From Gammaproteobacteria bacterium (GTDB lineage Bacteria > Pseudomonadota > Gammaproteobacteria > Steroidobacterales > Steroidobacteraceae), in the NCBI GenBank assembly GCA_016707425.1, contig JADJHU010000014.1:1-64000 (forward strand): a stretch of DNA of 64,000 nt. The letters run 5' to 3'. The stretch's first letter is position 1. Each line of letters opens with the position of its first letter. The notes under the pieces were generated by a model that saw nothing but the letters and a program-made list of their open reading frames with translations, did not search any database and had not been told where the DNA came from. The position numbers were made by a program, and so were the translations under genes. This document shows positions 1 to 8,197 of the stretch, in pieces.

Positions 1-465
1 GTGCTCGATGCCACGCTGAAGTGGACGCCACCCGGCGACACCGCACACCGGCAGCTCAAGCTGCAGGGTGAATATCTGCAGCGGCGCGAGCGAGGCCGGC
101 TCGCCTTCGACACCGAGGGGCTGGATCTGGCCGGGGACTTCCGCAGCGCGCAGTCGGGCTGGTACCTGCAGGGTGTGTACCAGCTCCGCCCGCGCTGGCG
201 CATCGGTGCCCGCTACGATTCGCTGGACTCCGGGTCGCCAGCCATCGGCCTCGTGGACCTGGGGCTGCTCGCGGCGCGTGATTTTCCGGCCCTGCTGCCT
301 GCCACCCCGCAGCGGTTCACCGCGATGCTCGACTGGAGTCCGAGCGAATTCTCGCGGCTGCGTGCGCAGTATGCCTGGGACAAGGCGCGCGGCGCGGAGC
401 GCGACGACCAGCTCCTGCTGCAGTACCTCTACAGCATCGGCGCGCACGGCGCTCACAGATTCTAG
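1..465 (+). CDS. Outer-membrane beta-barrel receptor, C-terminal part (cut by window edge)
   Basis: This is the last 154 residues of a protein whose beginning lies left of the window. The sequence alternates aromatic/hydrophobic and polar residues in strand-length stretches (for example WYLQGVYQL, WRIGARYDSL, RLRAQYAWD) and ends on phenylalanine, the usual signature of the last strand of an outer-membrane barrel recognised by BamA. It lies 9 nt before a zinc-type ABC binding protein, so it is probably a receptor or porin that works with that transporter, possibly of the zinc-regulated TonB-dependent type. The plug and TonB box are not in view, so the class is inferred. The apparent GTG at base 1 is an internal codon. 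Confidence 0.6.
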   Translation: MLDATLKWTPPGDTAHRQLKLQGEYLQRRERGRLAFDTEGLDLAGDFRSAQSGWYLQGVYQLRPRWRIGARYDSLDSGSPAIGLVDLGLLAARDFPALLPATPQRFTAMLDWSPSEFSRLRAQYAWDKARGAERDDQLLLQYLYSIGAHGAHRF

Positions 466-474
466 GAGTCCACC

Positions 475-1380
475 ATGATCCTCGCTCTTCGCGCGGTCCT
501 TGCGCTCGTGTTGCTCGGTGCCGCGCTGCCGGCCAATGCGGCCCTCAGCATTCTTGCCACGACGGCAGACTGGGGAGCGCTCGCCGCCGAGCTCGGCGGC
601 GAGCGCGTGAACGTCTATACGGCCACGACGGCATTCCAGGATGTGCATCGCCTGGAGGCGAGGCCGAGTCTGGTTGCCCGTGCACGCACTGCCGATCTGG
701 TTGTCGCGAGCGGTGCCGAGCTCGAGGTGGGCTGGCTCCCGGTGCTGCTGGAGGAGTCGGGCAACGGCCGCATACGACAGGGGATGCCGGGATATTTCGA
801 GGCGGCCTCCCTGGTGTCCCGGCTCGAGGTGCCGACGAGCGCGGATCGCGCACTGGGTGACATTCACCCGCAGGGCAATCCGCACGTGCAGCTCGACCCG
901 CGCAATATTGCCGTGATCGGGCGGGCGCTGACCGCCCGTCTCGTGCAGCTCGATCCCGGCGGCGCTCAGTACTTCCAGGCGCGCGGAGCCGACTTCCAGG
1001 CGCGCTGGCAGGCGGCGATTGCGCGCTGGGAGCTGCGGGCGGCGCCCCTGAAGGACATGCCGGTCGTGGTGATCCACCGGGACCAGGCGTATCTCGCACA
1101 CTGGCTGGAACTGCGCATCGTCGCTGCCATCGAGCCGAAACCCGGAGTCCCCCCGAGCGCCGGCTCTCTCGTACAGCTCGTGAGTGTGCTCACCGCGGCG
1201 CCACCGAGGATGATCCTGCGCAACGCCTACAACGATGCGAAGGCGGCGAACTGGCTGTCGGAGCGCATCCATGTGCCGGTCGTGCTGCTGCCGTTTTCGG
1301 TGGGTGGAACCGGGAAGGCAAAAGACCTCTTCGGCCTCTTCGACGATACGATCGACCGGCTGCTGGCCGCTGCCCGATGA
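475..1380 (+). CDS. Metal ABC transporter periplasmic substrate-binding protein (ZnuA/TroA family)
   Basis: A 301-residue periplasmic protein with a cleavable signal peptide (residues 1-22, ending ANA) and a cluster A-I binding-protein fold. Likely metal ligands are H58 (QDVHRLEARP), H131 and H137 (HPQGNPHVQLDPRN, the conserved NPHxxLDP block) and H201/H209. It lacks the long His/Asp-rich loop of classical ZnuA. It should bind zinc or manganese and deliver it to the permease that begins inside its last codons. AGGAG precedes the ATG at good spacing. With the receptor just upstream it forms a metal-uptake operon. The metal is inferred from family membership. Confidence 0.85.
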   Translation: MILALRAVLALVLLGAALPANAALSILATTADWGALAAELGGERVNVYTATTAFQDVHRLEARPSLVARARTADLVVASGAELEVGWLPVLLEESGNGRIRQGMPGYFEAASLVSRLEVPTSADRALGDIHPQGNPHVQLDPRNIAVIGRALTARLVQLDPGGAQYFQARGADFQARWQAAIARWELRAAPLKDMPVVVIHRDQAYLAHWLELRIVAAIEPKPGVPPSAGSLVQLVSVLTAAPPRMILRNAYNDAKAANWLSERIHVPVVLLPFSVGGTGKAKDLFGLFDDTIDRLLAAAR

Positions 1381-2144
1381 ACGGTCTGGCCATCGATCTC
1401 AGCATCCTGTGGCCGGCGCTGATTGCCGGCGCGCTCGTGTCGCTGTCGCACGTGCCGCTCGGGCAGCAGGTGCTCTCGCGCGGCATCGTGTTCATCGATC
1501 TCGCGATCGCGCAGGTCGCCGGTCTGGGCGTGATCGCAGCCCACGGACTGGGCTTCGCCCTGGGCGGATGGATCACGCAGGCCGCGGCAGTGGGTGCCGC
1601 GCTGCTCGGTGCGCTGCTGCTCACCTGGACGGAGCGCCGGCGCCCCGAGGTGCAGGAGGCGCTCATCGGCGTCCTGTTCGTGCTGGCCTCGACTGCGCAG
1701 ATCCTGATTCTCGCCAACGATCCGCATGGTGGCGAGGACCTCAAGGACCTGCTCGCCGGCCAGATTCTGTGGGTGTCAGGCGAGCAACTGGTCCGTGCGG
1801 CGGTCCTCACGGCCGCCTTTCTCATCGCGTGGTTCGGCTGGCACGAGCGCCTCGGACGCATCGGCTTCTATGTGCTGTTCGCCCTGATGGTGACGATCTC
1901 GGTGCAGATGGTCGGGGTGTATCTCGTGTTCACGAGCCTCATCGTCCCGGCAGTGGCCACACACCGTCAGCCGGCATCGCGGCAGCTCGCCGCGGGCTAT
2001 GTGCTCGCGCTGGCAGGCTACGCCACGGGGCTCGTCGCTTCGGTCGTGAGCGATCTGCCGGCCAGTGCGCTCATCGTCTGGGCGATGGCGTTGCTGGGTC
2101 TTGCGCTCCACGCGGGAGGAGGCGGGGCGCGGACCGGTCGCTGA
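1377..2144 (+). CDS. Metal ABC transporter permease (ZnuB family)
   Basis: A 255-residue inner-membrane protein made almost entirely of hydrophobic segments, with the ABC-3 permease pattern near the N terminus (SHVPLGQQVLSRGIVFIDLA). It forms the membrane channel of the zinc/manganese importer. The ATG overlaps the stop of the binding protein (ATGA), indicating coupled translation. No ATP-binding subunit follows; the next gene is the glycine cleavage cluster. The ATPase must therefore lie upstream of the window or elsewhere in the genome. Confidence 0.87.
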   Translation: MNGLAIDLSILWPALIAGALVSLSHVPLGQQVLSRGIVFIDLAIAQVAGLGVIAAHGLGFALGGWITQAAAVGAALLGALLLTWTERRRPEVQEALIGVLFVLASTAQILILANDPHGGEDLKDLLAGQILWVSGEQLVRAAVLTAAFLIAWFGWHERLGRIGFYVLFALMVTISVQMVGVYLVFTSLIVPAVATHRQPASRQLAAGYVLALAGYATGLVASVVSDLPASALIVWAMALLGLALHAGGGGARTGR

Positions 2145-2196
2145 GCGCACCTGGGGGCGATTTCGGGGTGCGGTGTCCCGGATGTCGCCGCGCTGC

Positions 2197-2202
2197 TATG
2201 AT
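2197..2202 (+). promoter_or_regulatory. Candidate -10 element for the gcv operon
   Basis: TATGAT lies about 8 nt before the first paired bases of the glycine riboswitch, where the transcript should begin. No convincing -35 hexamer is visible at 16-18 bp spacing. The call rests on position and on the -10 match only. Confidence 0.4.
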
Positions 2203-2221
2203 CCTCCCCGCTCGCGATACA

Positions 2222-2420
2222 CGGTCCTGCCGGAGAGACCCCGTTCACTCGGGGCGCCGAAGGCGCAAGTCCGCCCGGAAACGCTCAGGCACCAGGAACG
2301 GCAGGCCGTCGGCGACTCGTTCGCCACTCGCAGGTTCTGGAGAGCGATGAGCCCTGCGGCTCATCCACCGAAGGGGTGTGGCGCCTCGTGCGCCTGATTC
2401 TCTCAGGTACAACGGACAGA
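2222..2420 (+). promoter_or_regulatory. Tandem glycine riboswitch (two aptamers)
   Basis: Two consecutive glycine aptamers precede gcvT. Aptamer 1 (about 2224-2306) has a P1 stem CCTGCC (2226-2231) pairing with GGCAGG (2300-2305), then GGAGAGA, the core CGCCGAAGGCGCAA and AAACGCTCAGGCACC. Aptamer 2 (about 2331-2420) has GGAGAGC, a P2 hairpin GATGAGCC/GGCTCATC (2346-2365), CACCGAAGGGGTG and CTCTCAGGTACAACGGACAG. A short linker joins them. In the known family, glycine binding controls expression of the cleavage system, usually switching it on so that excess glycine is degraded. The intrinsic terminator directly downstream suggests control of transcription elongation. Confidence 0.93.
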
Positions 2421-2422
2421 TG

Positions 2423-2460
2423 GGCGGCAGGCCTCCTCGACGGAGACCTGCCGCCTTTTT
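2423..2460 (+). terminator. Riboswitch-controlled intrinsic terminator before gcvT
   Basis: A strong hairpin: GGCGGCAGG (2423-2431) pairs with CCTGCCGCC (2447-2455), with an inner CTCC/GGAG stem and a TCGAC loop, followed directly by five T residues. It ends 25 nt before the gcvT start codon and just after the second aptamer, the classic layout of an expression platform. It should terminate the leader transcript when the riboswitch is in its off state. Confidence 0.92.
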
Positions 2461-2485
2461 CGTTGATGCCGCGGAAGGAGCCTGC

Positions 2486-3580
<1,095 letters not shown>

Positions 3581-3617
3581 AGATCCCGCTCGTCAACCAT
3601 TCAGGGAGAGTCACCCC

Positions 3618-4019
3618 ATGTCCCCGAGCAAGATTCCTGCCGATCTCCGCTACGCCCGCACTCACGAGTGGGTACGCGAGCGCCCCGACGGTACGCTCGA
3701 AATCGGCATCACCGATCATGCGCAGTCCGCGCTGGGCGATCTCGTGTTCGTCGAGCTGCCCGAAGCCGGTCGTGTGCTCGGTGCTGGCGAGGCCTGTGCC
3801 GTGATCGAGTCGGTGAAAGCCGCGTCCGATATCTACAGCCCCGTGGCGGGTACGGTCCTCGAGACCAACGAAGCGCTCGTGTCGACGCCCGAGACCATCA
3901 ATCAGGATCCCTACGGGGCGGGCTGGATGCTGCGTCTGCGGCCAGCCGAGTCGGGCACCGCCGACGGTCTGCTCTCCGCGGCCGATTACCAGCAGATCCT
4001 CCAGTCGGAGAGTGCCTGA
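3618..4019 (+). CDS. gcvH: Glycine cleavage system H protein (lipoyl carrier)
   Basis: A 133-residue carrier protein that shuttles the aminomethyl intermediate between the P, T and L proteins on a lipoyl arm. The lipoylated lysine is K67 in ESVKAASD, preceded by the typical GDLVFVELPE block. Length and motifs match GcvH closely. The ATG at 3618 follows AGGGAGAG. It lies 37 nt after gcvT, and its stop codon overlaps the start of gcvPA by one base. Confidence 0.97.
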   Translation: MSPSKIPADLRYARTHEWVRERPDGTLEIGITDHAQSALGDLVFVELPEAGRVLGAGEACAVIESVKAASDIYSPVAGTVLETNEALVSTPETINQDPYGAGWMLRLRPAESGTADGLLSAADYQQILQSESA

Positions 4020-5392
4020 TGCCCTTCATTCCGCACACCGAAGAGGACGTGCGCCAGATGCTCGAGGCGATCGGCGCGCAGAGCATCGAGGAACTCTTCG
4101 ACGAGATTCCCGCGACGCTGCGCATCCGCGGACTCGACGGGGTGCCCGAGGCGATGCGCGAGCAGGAGATCGGGCGGCTCATGACTGCGCGCGCGCACGC
4201 CGATGGCCGGCCGCTCAGCTTTCTCGGCGGTGGCGCTTACGAGCACCACATCCCGGCGGCCGTGTGGGCGATCGCCACGCGGGGTGAGTTCTACAGCGCG
4301 TACACGCCCTATCAGGCCGAGGCGAGCCAGGGGACGCTGCAGGCGATCTATGAATTCCAGACCATGATGGCGAGCCTCACGGGCATGCAGGTCTCGAATG
4401 CCTCGCTCTACGACGGTGCTTCCGCGCTCGCGGAGGCGGCGCTCATGGCCGTACGTGCACACCGCCGCTCGAAGTCGCAGCGCATCCTCGTGCCGGCGAA
4501 CGTGCATCCGCACTATCGTCAGACGGCCGTGACGACCGCGGGCCAGCAGGGCCTGAAGTTCGAGTCGCTGCCCTATGATCCGCGCGGCGGGCACCTTGCC
4601 GCCGAGGGTCTTGTGCCGTATGCGGGGCAGGATGTCACGGCGCTCGTGATCCAGCACCCGAACGTTTTTGGCGTGCTCGAGGACGTCGATGCGCTCACGG
4701 ACCGGGCGCACGCGCAGGGAGCCCTGGTCATCGCCGTGGTCAACCCCACTTCGCTCGCGCTCCTCAAGCCTCCGGGAGAGTGGGGCACCGAGGGTGCGGA
4801 CATCGTGGTGGGTGAGGGCCAGCCCCTCGGCGTGCCGCTGTCCTCGGGCGGACCGTACTTCGGCTTCATGACCACGCGCACGGAGTACGCCAGGCAGATG
4901 CCCGGGCGGATCGTCGGACGCACGGTCGATCTCGCCGGGCACGCAGGCTTCACACTCACCCTGCAGGCGCGCGAGCAGCACATCCGGCGCGGCAAGGCGA
5001 CCTCCAACATCTGCACGAACCAGGGCCTGATGATGACGGCGGCGACGATCTATCTCTCGATGATGGGACCGCAGGGCCTCGCGCGCGTGGCGCGCACCTC
5101 GCATGCACGCACGCGCGATCTGGTCGCGGCACTCGCCCGTCTGCCCGGTGTGCGGCCCGCCTTCGACCGGCCGTTCTTTCACGAGGCGGTACTGCGACTC
5201 GAGCAGCCGGTGGGCCCGCTCCTCGAGCAGCTGGCAGCCGGGGACATCCTTGGCGGACTGGATCTCGGCGCCTGGTATCCCGAGCTGGGATCCTCGCTCC
5301 TGGTGTGCGCCACCGAGACCAAGAGCGACACCGATCTCGAGCGTTACGCGGGGGCGTTCAGTACGGCGTTGAGCGCCGTGCGGGCAGCCTGA
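4019..5392 (+). CDS. gcvPA: Glycine dehydrogenase (decarboxylating) subunit 1
   Basis: A 457-residue N-terminal half of the P protein, which decarboxylates glycine and transfers the aminomethyl group to lipoyl-GcvH. It begins MPFIPHTEEDVRQML, typical of stand-alone GcvPA, and contains GGGAYEHHIPAAV and YTPYQAEASQGTLQ. The PLP lysine lies on the partner subunit encoded next. The start is taken at the ATG sharing its A with the gcvH stop (TGATG). Split PA/PB subunits, as here, occur in many archaea, Firmicutes and some proteobacteria, whereas enterobacteria use a fused GcvP. Confidence 0.96.
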   Translation: MPFIPHTEEDVRQMLEAIGAQSIEELFDEIPATLRIRGLDGVPEAMREQEIGRLMTARAHADGRPLSFLGGGAYEHHIPAAVWAIATRGEFYSAYTPYQAEASQGTLQAIYEFQTMMASLTGMQVSNASLYDGASALAEAALMAVRAHRRSKSQRILVPANVHPHYRQTAVTTAGQQGLKFESLPYDPRGGHLAAEGLVPYAGQDVTALVIQHPNVFGVLEDVDALTDRAHAQGALVIAVVNPTSLALLKPPGEWGTEGADIVVGEGQPLGVPLSSGGPYFGFMTTRTEYARQMPGRIVGRTVDLAGHAGFTLTLQAREQHIRRGKATSNICTNQGLMMTAATIYLSMMGPQGLARVARTSHARTRDLVAALARLPGVRPAFDRPFFHEAVLRLEQPVGPLLEQLAAGDILGGLDLGAWYPELGSSLLVCATETKSDTDLERYAGAFSTALSAVRAA

Positions 5393-5411
5393 GCCACAAG
5401 GAGCGCCGACC

Positions 5412-6884
5412 ATGACCAATGCAGCCGAGCAGATCATCTTCGAGCGGTCGCGGCCGGGGCGCGGCGCGTACAGTCAGTGGCCCGAGGACAGCGAGCCGCC
5501 CGACGACCTGCCGCCCGCGCTGCGGCGCGGACGTCCGCCGCTGCTGCCGGAGGTGAGCGAGCTCGACGCCGTCCGCCACTTCACGCGGCTCTCGCAGCGG
5601 AACTTCTCGATCGACACGCACTTCTACCCCCTCGGGTCGTGCACGATGAAGTACAACCCGAAGGCCTGCAACACCTACGCGATGCTCCCGGAGTTCCTCG
5701 GACGCCATCCGCTCGCGCCGGTCTCGCATGGCCAGGGCTTCCTCGCCTGCATGTACGAGCTGCAGGAGATGCTGAAGGCGGTGACCGGCATGCAGGCCGT
5801 GTCCCTGAGCCCGATGGCGGGAGCGCACGGGGAGTTCGCCGGCGTGGCGATGATCCGCGCCTATCACGCCGCGCGCGACGATCTGGCACGCGACGAAATC
5901 CTGGTGCCTGCAGCGGCACACGGTACGAATCCGGCCACGGCCACGATGTGCGGCTGCGTGGCACGCGAGATCCCGGTCGGGCCCGACGGGGACGTCGATG
6001 TCGCGGCGCTGCGGGCGGCGGTCGGCCCGACGACCGCGGGCATCATGCTCACGAACCCGTCCACCCTCGGCGTCTTCGAGCGGCGCATCGAGGAAGTCGC
6101 CCGCATCGTGCACGAGGCGGGCGGGCTGCTGTACTACGACGGGGCGAATCTGAACGCGATTCTCGGGAAGGTGCGACCTGGGGACATGGGCTTCGATGTC
6201 ATCCACATGAATCTCCACAAGACCTTCTCGACTCCGCATGGCGGTGGTGGTCCCGGCGCGGGTGCTGTCGGGGTGAGCCGGCGGCTGGCACCCTTCCTGC
6301 CCGTGCCGATCGTCGGCCGGGAGGGCGAACGTTACCGCTGGCTCGACGAGCGGGACCTGCCGCAGTCGATCGGGCGGCTCTCGGCCTTCATGGGCAACGC
6401 AGGTGTGCTCCTGCGGGCCTATGTCTATATGCGCATGCTCGGCCGTGAGGGGCTCGCACGGGTGGGTGAATTCGCGACACTCAATGCGAACTATCTCCTC
6501 GCGCGGCTCAGGCAGGCGGGTTTCGATGCCGCATACCCGCAGCGACGTGCGAGCCACGAGTTCATCCTCACTCTCAAGCGTCAGGCCCGGGAGTTCGAGG
6601 TGACTGCGATGGATTTCGCGAAGCGCCTGCTCGACTATGGCTACCATGCACCGACGACTTATTTCCCTCTGCTCGTGCCCGAATGCCTGCTGATCGAACC
6701 GACGGAGACCGAGAGCAGGGAAACGCTCGACGGCTTCGTCGAGGCCATGGTGCAGATCGGACGGGAAGCCGAAACCCGGGCGGATCTCGTGAAAGGGGCT
6801 CCGCATACCCTGCCGGTCCGCCGTCTCGACGATGTACGTGCGGCGCGGCATCCGGACCTCACGTGGAAACCGGCCGTGCCGTGA
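5412..6884 (+). CDS. gcvPB: Glycine dehydrogenase (decarboxylating) subunit 2
   Basis: The 490-residue C-terminal half of the split P protein, carrying the PLP site. The Schiff-base lysine is K270 in MNLHKTFSTPHGGGGPG. Other family blocks are YPLGSCTMKYNPK near residue 75 and PAAAHGTNPATA. A clear AAGGAG ribosome-binding site precedes the ATG, 19 nt after gcvPA. Its stop overlaps the start of dgkA, so the lipid kinase may share the glycine-controlled transcript. The lipoamide dehydrogenase (L protein) gene is not in the window, as expected, since that subunit is shared with other complexes. Confidence 0.96.
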   Translation: MTNAAEQIIFERSRPGRGAYSQWPEDSEPPDDLPPALRRGRPPLLPEVSELDAVRHFTRLSQRNFSIDTHFYPLGSCTMKYNPKACNTYAMLPEFLGRHPLAPVSHGQGFLACMYELQEMLKAVTGMQAVSLSPMAGAHGEFAGVAMIRAYHAARDDLARDEILVPAAAHGTNPATATMCGCVAREIPVGPDGDVDVAALRAAVGPTTAGIMLTNPSTLGVFERRIEEVARIVHEAGGLLYYDGANLNAILGKVRPGDMGFDVIHMNLHKTFSTPHGGGGPGAGAVGVSRRLAPFLPVPIVGREGERYRWLDERDLPQSIGRLSAFMGNAGVLLRAYVYMRMLGREGLARVGEFATLNANYLLARLRQAGFDAAYPQRRASHEFILTLKRQAREFEVTAMDFAKRLLDYGYHAPTTYFPLLVPECLLIEPTETESRETLDGFVEAMVQIGREAETRADLVKGAPHTLPVRRLDDVRAARHPDLTWKPAVP

Positions 6885-7249
6885 TGGAAAAGGCCGGGCC
6901 CCGTGGTTTCATGCGGCTCCTGCGGGCCGCGCGCGCGAGTGCCCGCGGCTTCAGTGGTGCCTGGCGCGGTGAGGCCGCATTTCGCCAGGAGCTGGCGCTG
7001 GCTGCCGTCGTGCTGCCGCTCGGGCTGTGGCTCGGCGAGTCCGGTGTCGAGCGGGCGCTGCTGGTCGCGCCGATGCTGCTCGTGCTCGTGGTGGAGCTCC
7101 TGAACAGCGCGATCGAGGCGACGGTCGACCGCATCGGGCTCGAGCAGCATCCGCTTTCGGGCCTTGCGAAGGACATCGCCTCCGCCGCGGTGCTCATGTG
7201 CTTCGTGCTGCTGGGCACGGTGTGGGTCCTGGTCATCTGCAATCGCTGA
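6884..7249 (+). CDS. dgkA: Diacylglycerol kinase (prokaryotic, DagK/DgkA family)
   Basis: A 121-residue integral membrane kinase that phosphorylates diacylglycerol to phosphatidic acid, recycling the diacylglycerol left over from membrane-derived oligosaccharide or lipid A decoration. Three transmembrane segments are visible, with the signature VELLNSAIEATVDR and the upstream AWRGEAAFRQE block. Length matches the family. The ATG at 6884 overlaps the gcvPB stop. A longer reading frame extending back into gcvPB is not needed, because the family normally begins just before the RGF motif. Confidence 0.95.
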   Translation: MEKAGPRGFMRLLRAARASARGFSGAWRGEAAFRQELALAAVVLPLGLWLGESGVERALLVAPMLLVLVVELLNSAIEATVDRIGLEQHPLSGLAKDIASAAVLMCFVLLGTVWVLVICNR

Positions 7250-7264
7250 CTTCCCGGGGAAATC

Positions 7265-8197
7265 ATGAAAGCTCTCATCTGCGGCTCGGTCGCCTATGAC
7301 ACAGTGATGGTGTTCGAAGGACGCTTCCGCGAGCACATCCTTCCGGACCACATCCACATGCTGAACGTATCGTTCCTGGTGCCCCAGATGCGGCGCAACT
7401 TCGGTGGCTGTGCCGGGAACATCGGCTACAACCTGAAACTGCTCGGCGGTGAGGGCCTGGTGATGGGAGCGGTGGGCAGCGACTTCGGTCCCTATGAGGG
7501 CTGGATGCGCGACAATGGCCTGTCGGTCGAGCACGTGCGCCGCATCGACGGCGAGTTCACGGCTCAGGCCTATATCACCACCGATCTCGACGACAACCAG
7601 ATCACGGCCTTCCACCCGGGCGCGATGCTGCACTCGCATCGCAACCAGGTACCCGATGGCGCGGGCATCGGCCTCGGAGTAGTCGGACCCGAGAACCGCG
7701 AGGGCATGCTGCAGCATGCCGCGCAGTTTGCGGCGGCGGGCATTCCCTTTCTCTTCGACCCGGGGCAGGGGATGACGCAGTTCAATGGTGCGGAGCTCGA
7801 GGGCTTCATTGCACGGGCCACCTGGATCGCGGCCAACAGCTACGAGGCGAATCTCATCTGCGAGCGTACGGGACAGTCCCTCGAGCAGATCGCGGCGCGG
7901 GTCCGTGCTTTCGTCGTCACCCGGGGGGCAGAGGGTTCGGCGATCCACGCCGACGGGCGCTGCCACGAGATTCCGGCCGCGAAGCCTGCCCACGTCGCCG
8001 ACCCCACCGGCTGCGGAGATGCCTATCGCGCAGGCCTCCTCTTCGGCCTGCAGCGCGGATTCGACTGGCCCGCCACGGGGCGGATCGCCTCGTTGATGGG
8101 CGCACTCAAGGTTGAACACCACGGCACCCAGAACCACCGTTTCTCATTCGCCGATTTCGAGCGGCGGTTTCGCGAGAGCTTCGGCTTCGCGCTGTGA
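7265..8197 (+). CDS. PfkB-family carbohydrate/nucleoside kinase
   Basis: A 310-residue ribokinase-fold kinase. The N-terminal signature RRNFGGCAGNIGYNLKLLGG (around residues 43-62) and the C-terminal signature DPTGCGDAYRAGLL (D246 onward) are both present, with D252 as the likely catalytic base and GCGD forming the anion hole. It should transfer phosphate from ATP to a sugar or nucleoside hydroxyl. The subgroup resembles bacterial adenosine-kinase-like PfkB proteins, but the substrate cannot be read from sequence. GGGGA precedes the ATG. Its stop overlaps the GTG of the next gene. Confidence 0.9.
   Translation: MKALICGSVAYDTVMVFEGRFREHILPDHIHMLNVSFLVPQMRRNFGGCAGNIGYNLKLLGGEGLVMGAVGSDFGPYEGWMRDNGLSVEHVRRIDGEFTAQAYITTDLDDNQITAFHPGAMLHSHRNQVPDGAGIGLGVVGPENREGMLQHAAQFAAAGIPFLFDPGQGMTQFNGAELEGFIARATWIAANSYEANLICERTGQSLEQIAARVRAFVVTRGAEGSAIHADGRCHEIPAAKPAHVADPTGCGDAYRAGLLFGLQRGFDWPATGRIASLMGALKVEHHGTQNHRFSFADFERRFRESFGFAL

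Noticed and set aside
2378..2485. N-terminal extension of gcvT from an upstream ATG
   Set aside because: It would be translated from the second aptamer and the terminator hairpin, and the conserved protein begins at 2486 with a strong ribosome site.
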